From positions 773,750 through 837,749 of the forward strand of contig NZ_BAABWG010000002.1 in the NCBI RefSeq assembly GCF_040372165.1: a stretch of DNA of 64,000 bases, written 5' to 3'. The stretch's first letter is position 1; each line of letters opens with the position of its first letter. This document shows positions 33,507-43,079 of this stretch, piece by piece. The notes beneath the pieces were generated by a model. The model saw only the letters and a program-made list of their open reading frames with translations, did no database searches and had not been told where the DNA came from. Made by a program: the position numbers and the translations under genes. The DNA is from Hydrogenophaga sp040372165. GTDB lineage: Bacteria > Pseudomonadota > Gammaproteobacteria > Burkholderiales > Burkholderiaceae_C.

Positions 33507-34615
33507 TCGAAGCGATGTACAACGCCGGCCTCGGCCTGATCGACGCCTCCTGGTGGACGGCAGCGGCCTGGCCCGTGATCTGGAGCCTGATCAAGATCGT
33601 GGCTGTGCTGGCCCCGCTCATGGGCGCCGTGGCTTACCTCACGCTGTGGGAGCGACGCTACCTGGGCTTCATGCAGGTTCGTCTCGGTCCCAACCGTGTG
33701 GGTCCGTTCGGCTTGTTGCAGCCAATTGCTGACGCCTTCAAGCTGCTGACCAAAGAGCTGATTCGCCCGTCAGCGGCCTCCAACGGTCTGTTCCGTCTGG
33801 GGCCGGTGATGGCCATCATGCCGGCGCTGGCTGCATGGGTGGTGATTCCGTTTGGTCCAGAGGCCGTCATTGCGGACGTGAATGCGGGCCTGCTGGTCAT
33901 TCTGGCCATCACCTCCATCGAAGTCTATGGCGTGATCATCGCTGGCTGGGCGTCCAACTCCAAGTACCCTTTCCTGGGTGCGCTTCGCGCGTCGGCCCAG
34001 ATGGTGAGCTACGAGATTGCGATCGGGTTCTGTTTCCTGATCGTGGTCATGACCGCCGGCAGCCTGAACCTTGGTGAAATCGTGGCGGTGCAGGAGAACG
34101 GCGCCTGGGCGCAGTTCTGGCGCAGCCTGGGTCTGGATTTCATGGGCTGGAACTGGGTGCCGCTGCTGCCCATCTTCGTCGTCTACCTGATCTCCGGCGT
34201 GGCCGAGACCAACCGTCACCCGTTTGACGTGGTCGAGGGTGAGGCGGAAATCGTGGCCGGTCACATGGTCGAGTACTCGGGCATGGGCTTTGCCATCTTC
34301 TTCCTGGCGGAATACGCCAGCATGTGGCTGGTCTCCATTCTGGCCGTGCTGATGTTCCTGGGCGGCTGGCAGGCACCTTTCTCCCTGCCTGTCGGTCTGT
34401 TGCCAGACTGGATGACGATTCCAGGCTGGATCTGGCTGGGCATCAAGACTTTCGTGGTGGTGTCCCTGTTCATCTGGATCCGTGCCACGTTCCCGCGCTT
34501 CCGTTACGACCAGATCATGCGTCTGGGCTGGAAGATTTTCATTCCCGTCACGCTGGTCTGGCTGCTCCTCGTGGGCTTTCTGATTCAGTCGGATTCCTGG
34601 AATCCTTGGAAATAA
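33503..34615 (+). CDS. nuoH: NADH-quinone oxidoreductase subunit H
   Basis: 370 residues, an eight-helix membrane subunit that joins the peripheral and membrane arms at the quinone tunnel. Diagnostic segments are LWERRYLGFMQVRLGPNRVG and RHPFDVVEGEAEIVAGHMVE with the conserved acidic loop. Overlaps the end of nuoG. Confidence 0.98.
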   Translation: MIEAMYNAGLGLIDASWWTAAAWPVIWSLIKIVAVLAPLMGAVAYLTLWERRYLGFMQVRLGPNRVGPFGLLQPIADAFKLLTKELIRPSAASNGLFRLGPVMAIMPALAAWVVIPFGPEAVIADVNAGLLVILAITSIEVYGVIIAGWASNSKYPFLGALRASAQMVSYEIAIGFCFLIVVMTAGSLNLGEIVAVQENGAWAQFWRSLGLDFMGWNWVPLLPIFVVYLISGVAETNRHPFDVVEGEAEIVAGHMVEYSGMGFAIFFLAEYASMWLVSILAVLMFLGGWQAPFSLPVGLLPDWMTIPGWIWLGIKTFVVVSLFIWIRATFPRFRYDQIMRLGWKIFIPVTLVWLLLVGFLIQSDSWNPWK

Positions 34616-34636
34616 ATCGGGGAGAAAGCATCCATC

Positions 34637-35146
34637 ATGTCCACTGCAGCTGTTGCACCTTTTTCCCTGCGCGACTTCTTCAAGAGCTTCATGCTCTGGG
34701 AGTTGGGCAAGGGCATGGCCCTGACCGGCCGCTACCTGTTCCGCAAGAAGGTCACGATTCAGTTTCCTGAAGAGAAGACGCCGCTCTCGCCGCGCTTCCG
34801 TGGCCTGCACGCCCAGCGCCGTTACGAAAACGGTGAAGAGCGCTGCATCGCCTGCAAATTGTGCGAGGCGGTTTGCCCAGCGATGGCCATCACCATCGAA
34901 GCGGCCGAGCGCGAAGACGGTACGCGTCGGACGACCCGATACGACATCGACCTGACCAAATGCATCTTCTGCGGCTTCTGCGAAGAGGCTTGCCCGGTCG
35001 ATGCCATCGTTGAAACGCAGATTCTCGAGTACCACGGTGAAAAACGTGGTGACCTGTACTTCACCAAGGATATGTTGCTGGCCGTTGGTGACAAGTACGA
35101 ACCCGAAATCGCGGCTGCCAAGGCAGCTGATGCCAAGTACCGCTGA
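34637..35146 (+). CDS. nuoI: NADH-quinone oxidoreductase subunit I
   Basis: 169 residues, an 8Fe ferredoxin-type subunit with clusters N6a and N6b. Two motifs are visible: CIACKLCEAVCP and CIFCGFCEEACP. An amphipathic N-terminal helix (FSLRDFFKSFMLWELGKGMA) packs on the membrane arm. It lies between nuoH and nuoJ in the standard order. Confidence 0.98.
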   Translation: MSTAAVAPFSLRDFFKSFMLWELGKGMALTGRYLFRKKVTIQFPEEKTPLSPRFRGLHAQRRYENGEERCIACKLCEAVCPAMAITIEAAEREDGTRRTTRYDIDLTKCIFCGFCEEACPVDAIVETQILEYHGEKRGDLYFTKDMLLAVGDKYEPEIAAAKAADAKYR

Positions 35147-35167
35147 TACCGGCGAAAGATCACACCC

Positions 35168-35821
35168 ATGGATTTCCAGACCGGATTTTTCTACCTGTTC
35201 TCGGCCGTGATGCTGTTTGCGGCGTTCCGTGTCATCACGGCCCGCAATCCTGTGCACGCGGTGCTGTACCTGATGCTGGCCTTCTCGCAGGCAGCGGGCC
35301 TGTGGCTGCTGCTCAAGGCCGAATTCCTTGGCCTGACCCTGGTGCTGGTGTACCTGGGGGCGGTGATGGTGCTTTTCCTGTTTGTCGTGATGATGCTGGA
35401 CATCCGGCTGGACGATGACCGGTGGGCGTTCTGGCAGAACTTCCCGCTGGCTGCTGCGCTGGGACTTCTGGTCGCAGCCGAACTGGCCGCTGTGCAATGG
35501 GCGGGTTTCCCGGCACTGCAAGGCGTGGTGCCAGGTGAGCTGGCTGCAGCCACGACCGACGAGGTTTCCAACACCCACGCACTGGGCAAGTTGCTGTACT
35601 CCGAGTACATCTACGCCGTCGAGGCAGCTGCGGTCATCCTGCTGGTGGCCATGATCATTGCCATCGTCCTGACCTTGCGCGACCGCAAGGACTCCAAAGC
35701 CATCGACGCCGGCTTGCAGGTTCGCGTGCGTGCCAAGGATCGCCTTGATGTGGTCAAGGTCGAGCCGACACGGCGCGCAGCTCCAGCGGCAGATGCCGCG
35801 GATGAGGGAGGTCAAGCATGA
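35168..35821 (+). CDS. nuoJ: NADH-quinone oxidoreductase subunit J
   Basis: 217 residues, membrane subunit with five helices. The conserved helix LVYLGAVMVLFLFVVMMLD includes the pi-bulge region implicated in coupling. The C-terminal 50 residues are a charged, Ala-rich cytoplasmic tail. The stop overlaps nuoK by 4 bp. Confidence 0.95.
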   Translation: MDFQTGFFYLFSAVMLFAAFRVITARNPVHAVLYLMLAFSQAAGLWLLLKAEFLGLTLVLVYLGAVMVLFLFVVMMLDIRLDDDRWAFWQNFPLAAALGLLVAAELAAVQWAGFPALQGVVPGELAAATTDEVSNTHALGKLLYSEYIYAVEAAAVILLVAMIIAIVLTLRDRKDSKAIDAGLQVRVRAKDRLDVVKVEPTRRAAPAADAADEGGQA

Positions 35822-36135
35822 ACTTCGCACATTTGTCCCTGAGCCATTTCCTCACCGTCAGTGCGCTGCTGTTCGCGCTGTCGGTGGTGGGTATCTTCCT
35901 CAACCGCAAGAACCTCATTGTTCTGCTCATGGCCATCGAATTGATGCTGCTGGCTGTGAACATGAACTTCGTGGCCTTCTCGCAATACCTGGGTGACCTG
36001 CACGGCCAAGTGTTCGTGTTCTTCATCCTGACCGTCGCTGCGGCCGAGTCCGCCATCGGTCTGGCCATTCTTGTGCTGCTGTTCCGGGCCCGCTCGTCGA
36101 TCAGCGTCGAGGAACTCAACGAGCTCAAGGGCTAA
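35818..36135 (+). CDS. nuoK: NADH-quinone oxidoreductase subunit K
   Basis: 105 residues and three membrane helices, an MrpC-like proton-path subunit. The membrane glutamates occur in IELMLLAVNMNFVAF and VAAAESAIGLAILVLLFR. Length and sequence are as usual for the family. Confidence 0.97.
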   Translation: MNFAHLSLSHFLTVSALLFALSVVGIFLNRKNLIVLLMAIELMLLAVNMNFVAFSQYLGDLHGQVFVFFILTVAAAESAIGLAILVLLFRARSSISVEELNELKG

Positions 36136-36175
36136 GGCCGAGCGCTTTGGCACACCGTACTCAGGCAACAACACC

Positions 36176-38224
36176 ATGAGCACCACACTTTCTGCAACCA
36201 CGCTTCTGGCAGTGCCGCTGGCCCCTCTGGTCGGCTCGGCGCTTGCCGGTATTCTGGGAACATCCTTTGCTGGCAACGTGCTCGGGCGCCGCGCCGCGCA
36301 CACCCTGACCATCCTGGGTGTTTTCATCGCGTTCGTTCTCTCCGCCCTGACACTCAAAGACGTCGCCGGCGGTGCACGCTTCAACGACACCATTTACGAA
36401 TGGATGGTCATTGGCGGCCTGAAGATGGAAATCGGCTTCATGGTCGATGGTCTGACCGCCATGATGATGTGTGTGGTGACCTTCGTCTCCCTGATGGTGC
36501 ACATCTACACCATCGGCTACATGGAAGAGGACGCAGGCTACAACCGCTTCTTCGCCTACATCTCGCTCTTCACCTTCTCCATGCTGATGCTGGTGATGAG
36601 CAACAACCTGCTGCAGCTGTTTTTCGGCTGGGAGGCCGTGGGCCTGGTGTCCTACCTGCTGATCGGTTTCTGGTTCAACAAGCCTACCGCCATCTTTGCC
36701 AACATGAAGGCTTTTCTGGTCAACCGTGTGGGTGACTTCGGCTTCATTCTGGGCATTGGTCTGATCGTGGCCTACACCGGCTCGCTCAACTACAACGACG
36801 TCTTCGCCAAAGCGAACGAGCTGGGCACGCTGGGCTTCCCCGGCACAGACTGGATGCTCATCACCGTGATCTGCATCTGCCTGTTCATCGGCGCCATGGG
36901 CAAGTCGGCACAGTTCCCGCTGCACGTCTGGCTGCCTGACTCCATGGAAGGCCCGACCCCGATCTCCGCGCTAATCCACGCCGCCACCATGGTGACTGCT
37001 GGCATCTTCATGGTCTCGCGCATGTCGCCGCTGTTCGAACTGTCGGACACGGCTCTGAACTTCATTCTGGTGATCGGCGCCATCACGGCACTGTTCATGG
37101 GTTTCCTGGGCATCATCCAGAACGACATCAAGCGGGTGGTGGCTTACTCCACCTTGTCGCAGCTGGGCTACATGACGGTGGCGCTGGGTGTGTCTGCCTA
37201 TAACGTGGCGGTGTTCCACCTGATGACGCACGCCTTCTTCAAGGCACTGCTGTTCCTGGGCGCAGGCTCGGTCATCATTGGCATGCACCACGATCAGGAC
37301 ATGCGCAACATGGGTGGGCTGTGGAAGCGCATGCCTTTCACGTGGATCACCTCGCTCATCGGTTCCCTGGCGCTGATCGGAACGCCATTCTTTGCCGGTT
37401 TCTACTCCAAGGATTCCATCATTGAAGCGGTGCATTTCAGCAAGCTGCCGGCCGCGCACTGGGCCTACTATGCCGTCATCATCGGCGTGTTCGTGACGGC
37501 CTTCTACAGCTTCCGGATGTACTTCCTGGTCTTCCATGGCAAGGAAAATTTCCATCACAAGCCATTCCCGGGCGAGCACGACCATCATGACGATGACCAT
37601 GGTCACGCGCACGTGCCGCATGAGTCACCCTGGGTCGTGACCGTGCCCCTGATCCTGCTGGCCATTCCGTCCATCATCATTGGTTTCATCACCATCGAGC
37701 CTTTGCTGTTTGGCGAATTCCTCAAGGACGCCATCACAGTGAATACCGAGGCGCATCCTGCCATGCAAGAGCTGCGTGACTTCTTCTACGGCGGTGGTGA
37801 GATCGTGGGTGGTCTTACCGGTGCCATGCACATGGCCTTGCACGCCTTCAAGACCATTCCTTTCTATCTGGCGCTCGCTGGTGTGGTCGTGGCCTACCTG
37901 TTCTACATGGTGGCGCCGTCGATTCCGGCTGCACTGTCGAAGATCCTGCGTCCGCTGGTCATCATTGGCGAGAACAAGTACTTCCTCGACTGGTTCAACG
38001 AAAACGTCCTGGCGCGTGGCGCCCGTCTGCTGGGAACCGGCCTTTGGAAAGGTGGTGACCGCGGCGTGATCGAAGGTGGCGTGGTGAACGCTTCCTGGAA
38101 GATCGTGGGCATCGTTTCTGCCGCTGTCCGTCATGCCCAGAGTGGTTACCTCTACCACTATGCGCTGGTCATGATCCTCGGCGTGATCGGATTTGTTTCC
38201 TACTTCGTGTGGCTCGCCAAATAA
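36176..38224 (+). CDS. nuoL: NADH-quinone oxidoreductase subunit L
   Basis: 682 residues, the distal antiporter-like proton pump with the long lateral helix at the C-terminus. Conserved segments are FFGWEAVGLVSYLLIGFW, HVWLPDSMEGPTPISALIHA and FFKALLFLGAGSVI. Around residues 457-485 there is a loop rich in His and Asp (PGEHDHHDDDHGHAHVPHE) between helices, which is seen in other Burkholderiales NuoL. ATG 36176 is the family start; a longer frame overlaps nuoK. Confidence 0.97.
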   Translation: MSTTLSATTLLAVPLAPLVGSALAGILGTSFAGNVLGRRAAHTLTILGVFIAFVLSALTLKDVAGGARFNDTIYEWMVIGGLKMEIGFMVDGLTAMMMCVVTFVSLMVHIYTIGYMEEDAGYNRFFAYISLFTFSMLMLVMSNNLLQLFFGWEAVGLVSYLLIGFWFNKPTAIFANMKAFLVNRVGDFGFILGIGLIVAYTGSLNYNDVFAKANELGTLGFPGTDWMLITVICICLFIGAMGKSAQFPLHVWLPDSMEGPTPISALIHAATMVTAGIFMVSRMSPLFELSDTALNFILVIGAITALFMGFLGIIQNDIKRVVAYSTLSQLGYMTVALGVSAYNVAVFHLMTHAFFKALLFLGAGSVIIGMHHDQDMRNMGGLWKRMPFTWITSLIGSLALIGTPFFAGFYSKDSIIEAVHFSKLPAAHWAYYAVIIGVFVTAFYSFRMYFLVFHGKENFHHKPFPGEHDHHDDDHGHAHVPHESPWVVTVPLILLAIPSIIIGFITIEPLLFGEFLKDAITVNTEAHPAMQELRDFFYGGGEIVGGLTGAMHMALHAFKTIPFYLALAGVVVAYLFYMVAPSIPAALSKILRPLVIIGENKYFLDWFNENVLARGARLLGTGLWKGGDRGVIEGGVVNASWKIVGIVSAAVRHAQSGYLYHYALVMILGVIGFVSYFVWLAK

Positions 38225-38237
38225 GGAGAACTAGAAA

Positions 38238-39713
38238 ATGGGTTTGCTGAGCCTTGCGATCTGGACGCCGATTTTCTTCGGCGCCGTCTTGCTGGCCTTT
38301 GGTCGGGACGAGCACGCCAATGCAGTGCGTTGGGTTGCCCTGATAGGGTCATTGGTTTCCCTGGCAGTCACATTGCCGCTGTATGCCAATTTCGAGATTG
38401 GCAGTGCAGCCATGCAGTTCGTGGAACTCGCCCCATGGATTGACCAGTTCAATGTCAACTACCACCTGGGTGTGGACGGTATTTCCCTGTGGCTGGTATT
38501 GCTGACCGCCTTCATCACCGTGATCGTTGTGATCGCGGGCTGGGAAGTCATCACGCAGCGCGTGAATCAGTACATGGGCGCGTTCCTGATCCTCTCGGGC
38601 CTGATGATTGGCGTGTTCGCTTCGCTGGACGCGATGCTGTTCTATGTGTTCTTTGAAGCCACGCTGATCCCGATGTACCTGATCATCGGTATCTGGGGTG
38701 GCCCGAACAAGATCTACGCGGCGTTCAAGTTCTTCCTCTACACCTTGCTCGGCTCGCTGCTGATGCTGGTGGCCCTGATCTACCTCTACACCCAGTCGGG
38801 TGGCAGCTTCGATCTGGCGACCTGGCACAAGCTGCCGCTGGGGGCCTCGGCACAAACACTGCTGTTCTTTGCCTTCTTCGCAGCTTTCGCGGTGAAAGTG
38901 CCGATGTGGCCAGTGCACACATGGTTGCCCGACGTGCACGTGGAAGCACCGACTGGTGGTTCGGCAGTGCTGGCCGCCATCATGCTCAAGCTCGGCGCCT
39001 ACGGTTTCCTGCGTTTCTCGCTGCCGATTGCGCCTGACGCATCACACGAGTGGTCTGGCCTGATGATCGGACTGTCCCTGGTGGCCGTGATTTACGTGGG
39101 CCTGGTGGCCATGGTCCAGCAGGACATGAAGAAACTGGTGGCGTACTCTTCTGTGGCGCACATGGGCTTTGTGTCACTGGGCTTCTTCGTCTTCAACGAC
39201 CTGGGCGTCTCCGGCGCCATCGTTCAGATGATTGCGCACGGTTTCGTGTCTGCCGCCATGTTCCTCTCGATTGGCGTGCTCTATGACCGCGTGCATTCGC
39301 GCGAGATCGCCGCCTACGGTGGCGTGGTCAACACCATGCCCAAGTTCGCCGCCTTTGCGCTGCTGTTCACCATGGCCAATTGCGGTTTGCCTGCGACGGC
39401 CGGTTTTGTCGGTGAGTGGATGGTGATCCTGGCGGCTGTGAAGTACAACTTCTGGATTGGCGCGTTGGCCGCATCGGCACTGATCTTCGGTGCAGCCTAT
39501 TCGCTGTGGATGTTCAAACGTGTCTATCTTGGCGCTCCCGCCAATGACGATGTCAAGGCACTCAAGGACATCAATGGCCGTGAATTCCTGGTGATGGGCC
39601 TTCTGGCCGTGATGGTGCTCTACATGGGTATCCATCCCAAGCCTTTCACTGACGTGATGGACGCATCGGTGGCTGAATTGCTTCGCCATGTGGCCATCTC
39701 CAAGTTGAACTGA
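38238..39713 (+). CDS. nuoM: NADH-quinone oxidoreductase subunit M
   Basis: 491 residues, antiporter-like proton-pumping subunit with 14 helices. VFFEATLIPMYLIIGIWGG holds the key glutamate (EAT), and HTWLPDVHVEAPTGGSAVLA and KKLVAYSSVAHMGFV contain the pump lysines and His. It begins 13 bp after nuoL. Confidence 0.97.
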   Translation: MGLLSLAIWTPIFFGAVLLAFGRDEHANAVRWVALIGSLVSLAVTLPLYANFEIGSAAMQFVELAPWIDQFNVNYHLGVDGISLWLVLLTAFITVIVVIAGWEVITQRVNQYMGAFLILSGLMIGVFASLDAMLFYVFFEATLIPMYLIIGIWGGPNKIYAAFKFFLYTLLGSLLMLVALIYLYTQSGGSFDLATWHKLPLGASAQTLLFFAFFAAFAVKVPMWPVHTWLPDVHVEAPTGGSAVLAAIMLKLGAYGFLRFSLPIAPDASHEWSGLMIGLSLVAVIYVGLVAMVQQDMKKLVAYSSVAHMGFVSLGFFVFNDLGVSGAIVQMIAHGFVSAAMFLSIGVLYDRVHSREIAAYGGVVNTMPKFAAFALLFTMANCGLPATAGFVGEWMVILAAVKYNFWIGALAASALIFGAAYSLWMFKRVYLGAPANDDVKALKDINGREFLVMGLLAVMVLYMGIHPKPFTDVMDASVAELLRHVAISKLN

Positions 39714-39751
39714 GCGTATCCGGTACACGAGACACAAGAGAGACTGTTCAA

Positions 39752-41254
39752 ATGATTGACAACCTCAGCTGGGTATCGGTCTACCCTGAGATTCTGTTGC
39801 TGGTGATGACGTGTGTGATCGCCCTGGTGGATATTGGCGTGAAGTCGCCTTTGCGTGGTGTGACCTACGCACTGACGCTGCTCACGCTGGCTGGTCTGAC
39901 GGTGCTCAATGGGGTGTATGCCGCAGACGGAAAAACGGTGGTCGCCCTGGGTGGCCTGGTGATCAGTGACCCCATGGGCCATTGGCTCAAGGCCTTTGCA
40001 TCGCTGGCCATGCTGGTGACGCTGGTGTACGGCCGACGTTATGCCGGCTCACGCGACATGCTGCGCGGTGGCGAGTTCTTCACCATGGCGCTGTACGCCT
40101 TGCTGGGCATTTACGTCATGATTGGCGGCTACAACTTCCTGGTCATCTACCTGGGTCTTGAGTTGCTGACGCTGACCAGCTACGGCCTGGTGGCGCTGCG
40201 TCGTGATGATCTCAAGGCGACCGAAGCGGCGATGAAGTATTTTGTGCTCGGCGCGCTGGCCAGCGGCTTCCTGCTCTATGGCCTGTCCATGCTCTACGGC
40301 GCCACCGGCTCCCTGGACCTCGCAGAAGTGGTCAAAGCCATTGCCGGCGGCGAAGCGACCCTCAAGGGCTCACAGCAAGTGCTGGTGCTGGGTGTGGTGT
40401 TTGTCGTTGCTGGCCTGGCGTTCAAGCTGGGTGTGGTGCCGTTCCACATGTGGGTGCCTGATGTCTACCACGGTTCCCCGACTGCCGTCACGCTGATGGT
40501 CGGTGGTGCGCCGAAGCTGGCCGCATTCGCGATCGTGGTCCGTTTGTTGGCAGAAGGCCTGCAACCCATGGCGGTTCACTGGCAGCAGATGCTGGCCGTG
40601 CTGGCCGTGGTGTCCTTGCTGGTGGGTAACCTGGCCGCTATCGCGCAGACAAACGTCAAGCGCATGCTCGCGTTTTCCACGGTGGCGCAAATGGGCTTCA
40701 TGCTGCTGGCCATGGTGGCCGGCGTGAACGGTACCGACACCAGCAACCTGGGCAATGCGTTCGGATCTGGCATGTTCTACGTGGTGACCTATGTGCTCAC
40801 CACGCTGGCCTCGTTCGGCGTGATCCTGTTGCTGTCTCGCGAAGGGTTTGAGTCCGAGGAACTGACCGATCTGGCCGGTTTGAATCAGCGTAGCCCGCTG
40901 TATGCCGCCATCATGGCCATGTGCATGTTCTCCCTGGCTGGCGTGCCGCCGCTGGTGGGCTTCTATGCCAAGCTGTCGGTGCTGCAGTCGCTGCTGGCTT
41001 CTCCTGACAGCTTCCACGTCGGGCTGGCCGTCTTTGCTGTGCTGATGTCGCTGGTGGGTGCGTTCTATTACCTGCGCGTGGTCAAGGTCATGTACTTTGA
41101 TGCGCCAACACAGACCGCTGAAATCGAAGGCTCGATGGGCGCGCGTTCTTTGCTGACCATCAATGGCGCTCTGGTTCTGATCCTGGGCATCGTGCCTGGC
41201 GGTCTCATGGCACTGTGTGCGCAAGCGGTGAGCCAGATTTTCGCGGGCGCTTGA
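39752..41254 (+). CDS. nuoN: NADH-quinone oxidoreductase subunit N
   Basis: 500 residues, third antiporter-like proton-pumping subunit. Diagnostic segments are VIYLGLELLTLTSYGLVALR, FHMWVPDVYHGSPTAVTLMV and KRMLAFSTVAQMGFMLLAMV. It ends the 14-gene nuo set and is followed after 25 bp by a DUF2818 gene. Confidence 0.97.
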   Translation: MIDNLSWVSVYPEILLLVMTCVIALVDIGVKSPLRGVTYALTLLTLAGLTVLNGVYAADGKTVVALGGLVISDPMGHWLKAFASLAMLVTLVYGRRYAGSRDMLRGGEFFTMALYALLGIYVMIGGYNFLVIYLGLELLTLTSYGLVALRRDDLKATEAAMKYFVLGALASGFLLYGLSMLYGATGSLDLAEVVKAIAGGEATLKGSQQVLVLGVVFVVAGLAFKLGVVPFHMWVPDVYHGSPTAVTLMVGGAPKLAAFAIVVRLLAEGLQPMAVHWQQMLAVLAVVSLLVGNLAAIAQTNVKRMLAFSTVAQMGFMLLAMVAGVNGTDTSNLGNAFGSGMFYVVTYVLTTLASFGVILLLSREGFESEELTDLAGLNQRSPLYAAIMAMCMFSLAGVPPLVGFYAKLSVLQSLLASPDSFHVGLAVFAVLMSLVGAFYYLRVVKVMYFDAPTQTAEIEGSMGARSLLTINGALVLILGIVPGGLMALCAQAVSQIFAGA

Positions 41255-41279
41255 GCCCTTTCGCTCTGAAGATCCGCAG

Positions 41280-41582
41280 ATGTCGAGTGCATCTTCTGTC
41301 TGGATTGTGTTGTTGGCCGCCATCGTGGCGGCCAATCTTCCTTTCCTGAGCAATCGCTGGATGCTGGTGGTTCCTGCCAGGCCGTCCAAGCCGCTGTGGG
41401 GTCGCTTGCTGGAGCTCGTGGTCTGGTATTTCCTGGTCGGCGGCATCGGCCTGTTCCTGGAGCAGACGTCTGGTCAGATCTACCCACAAGGCTGGGAGTT
41501 TTACGCCACCACGGTGGCGCTGTTTGTGACGCTGGCATTTCCCGGATTCGTGATGCGCTATCTGTTCAAGCGTCACCATTGA
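41280..41582 (+). CDS. DUF2818 family membrane protein
   Basis: 100 residues with three hydrophobic segments (VWIVLLAAIVAANLPFLSN, LLELVVWYFLVGGIGLFLEQ and TTVALFVTLAFPGFVMRYLF). The pattern, including NLPFLSNRWM and YPQGWEFYATT, matches DUF2818, a family of unknown function. It follows nuoN by 25 bp, a position I know for this family from other betaproteobacteria, so a link to complex I assembly or stability is plausible but unproven. Confidence 0.82.
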   Translation: MSSASSVWIVLLAAIVAANLPFLSNRWMLVVPARPSKPLWGRLLELVVWYFLVGGIGLFLEQTSGQIYPQGWEFYATTVALFVTLAFPGFVMRYLFKRHH

Positions 41583-41598
41583 ACAGGCTGGGGCTGAC

Positions 41599-42225
41599 GT
41601 GTCTGAACACACCACTGGCCAGGCGCCAGCTGACGCGCACTTGCGGGAAGACAGACTGAGCCGGGAAGAACTGCTAAGGGGCAAATTCCTCCATGTGGCC
41701 CGGGACACGGTCAGACTCCCGTCCGGCGCCGAAGCATCGAGAGAGTTTGTGCTTCACCCGGGAGCGGTGATGATTGTGCCCATGTTGCCGAACGGGCGAG
41801 TCGTCCTGGAGCGGCAGTATCGCTACCCGATGGGTGAAGTGATGGTCGAGTTTCCTGCCGGGAAGCTTGACGCTGGCGAAGGCAGCCTCAACTGTGCCAG
41901 GCGCGAGCTCCGTGAAGAGACTGGCTATGACGCAGGGCAATGGGCATATGCCGGCCGGCTAGCACCCACCATCGCCTACTCGGATGAGATCATCGACATC
42001 TGGTTTGCGCGGAACCTGACGCTGGGTGAGCGGCAGCTCGATGACGGCGAGTTTCTGGACGTCATTGACATGGCGCATGAAGAACTGATGGCGGCTTGTC
42101 GCACTGGCGCAGTGTATGACTCCAAAACTCTGGTGGCTGCACTGTGGCTGGAGCAGGTCAGGACGGGTGCGTGGTCTCTTGATTGGTCCGGACAGGTCAC
42201 TCCCGGGCACGAGCGGAGCCGCTGA
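41599..42225 (+). CDS. Nudix hydrolase, ADP-ribose pyrophosphatase-like
   Basis: 208 residues. The Nudix box starts at Gly in GKLDAGEG and continues through ARRELREETGY, with all catalytic glutamates. The N-terminal beta segment (RVVLERQYRYPMGEVMVEFP) is typical of ADP-ribose or nucleoside diphosphate-sugar pyrophosphatases of the NudF type. It begins with GTG, 17 bp after DUF2818, and its product is cytoplasmic. Confidence 0.87.
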   Translation: MSEHTTGQAPADAHLREDRLSREELLRGKFLHVARDTVRLPSGAEASREFVLHPGAVMIVPMLPNGRVVLERQYRYPMGEVMVEFPAGKLDAGEGSLNCARRELREETGYDAGQWAYAGRLAPTIAYSDEIIDIWFARNLTLGERQLDDGEFLDVIDMAHEELMAACRTGAVYDSKTLVAALWLEQVRTGAWSLDWSGQVTPGHERSR

Positions 42226-42302
42226 GCACTGCTGCCGGCCATGCTGCGCCGGTCGTTGATGCATTGAGTTACGGCCGCAGGATTTCCCGGATAATTGTCG
42301 AC

Positions 42303-42788
42303 ATGAAGGTTCTTGATCTCCAATGCGCCCATGGCCACAGCTTCGAAGGCTGGTTCTCGTCTGAGGACGACTATCTCCAGCAAAAGGAGCGTGGCATTCT
42401 GACCTGCCCCATGTGTGGTGAGGCGGAAGTGCGCAAGATGCTCTCTGCACCACGCCTCAACCTTCAGAAGGGCGATGCTCGGGAGACTGACAGCAAGGGC
42501 AATGCGCCTGCTGCTGGCCGTGAAGGGCAGGAGGTTGCGCTCGCAGTGGGTGGTGATCAGAAGGCCTTGCAGGCGCGCATGCTCCAGGCACTGCGCGAGG
42601 TGATGGCCAATACCGAGGATGTGGGTGAGCGCTTTGCCGAGGAAGCCAGAGCCATGCACAACGGCGAAGTGGAGCAGCGCAGCATTCGCGGGCAAGCCAC
42701 ACCAGAGGAGACCATGGAACTCATCGAGGATGGAATCGACGTGGTGCCTTTGCCTGGTCTGTCTTCGACCAAAGAGACGCTGCAGTAG
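42303..42788 (+). CDS. DUF1178 family protein
   Basis: 161 residues. The N-terminus MKVLDLQCAHGHSFEGWFSS and the zinc-ribbon-like pair of Cys in LTCPMCGE (with an earlier Cys8 and His10/His12) match DUF1178, whose function is unknown. The rest is helical and charged, ending in a VVPLPGL segment. The start at ATG 42303 removes a non-conserved upstream extension. It follows the Nudix gene by 77 bp. Confidence 0.85.
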   Translation: MKVLDLQCAHGHSFEGWFSSEDDYLQQKERGILTCPMCGEAEVRKMLSAPRLNLQKGDARETDSKGNAPAAGREGQEVALAVGGDQKALQARMLQALREVMANTEDVGERFAEEARAMHNGEVEQRSIRGQATPEETMELIEDGIDVVPLPGLSSTKETLQ

Positions 42789-42846
42789 ACTTGTACCCCC
42801 CACGCTAGGACATTAGCCCCCACGCTCCGCCGTTTCACGGGTCGCT

Positions 42847-42888
42847 GCCCCCCGAGGGGGCACGTTTCACCTTGGGGCGGCCCGGCGG
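42847..42888. repeat. GC-rich intergenic repeat, copy 1
   Basis: The unit begins GCCCCCCGAGGGGGCACG, continues TTTCACCTTGGGGCGG and ends CCCGGCGG. The second copy at 43037-43079 differs by one A/G change and one extra C. The GCCCCC/GGGGGC inverted core gives a short hairpin. Repeats of this type are familiar from Comamonadaceae intergenic regions. Confidence 0.8.
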
Positions 42889-43036
42889 TGAAACCTTGTC
42901 ACCCACGCCGGTGATGTAGCCCCCGCGCTCCGCCGTTTCACATGAACCCGCGCCTTGCAGGCCGCGTCATGGCCGGAGGCCATGCCTCTTCGGTCTGTCC
43001 AAGCCTGCGCAGGCAGACTCGGAGCCGCAGCCCTCA

Positions 43037-43079
43037 GCCCCCCCGAGGGGGCGCGTTTCACCTTGGGGCGGCCCGGCGG
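43037..43079. repeat. GC-rich intergenic repeat, copy 2
   Basis: This copy of the 42847-42888 unit is in the same orientation and 190 bp away. It reads GCCCCCCCGAGGGGGCGCG followed by TTTCACCTTGGGGCGG and CCCGGCGG. The sequence between the two copies shares the 25-bp upstream unit but otherwise differs, so this is not a simple tandem duplication. Confidence 0.8.

Noticed and set aside
33770..35830. A 686-codon minus-strand open frame across nuoH-nuoJ
   Set aside because: It spans three conserved genes and has a His/Gln-rich composition typical of antisense frames.
37545..37630. His/Asp-rich stretch in nuoL as a new metal-binding insert
   Set aside because: The same kind of loop occurs in NuoL of related Burkholderiales, so it is ordinary for the lineage.
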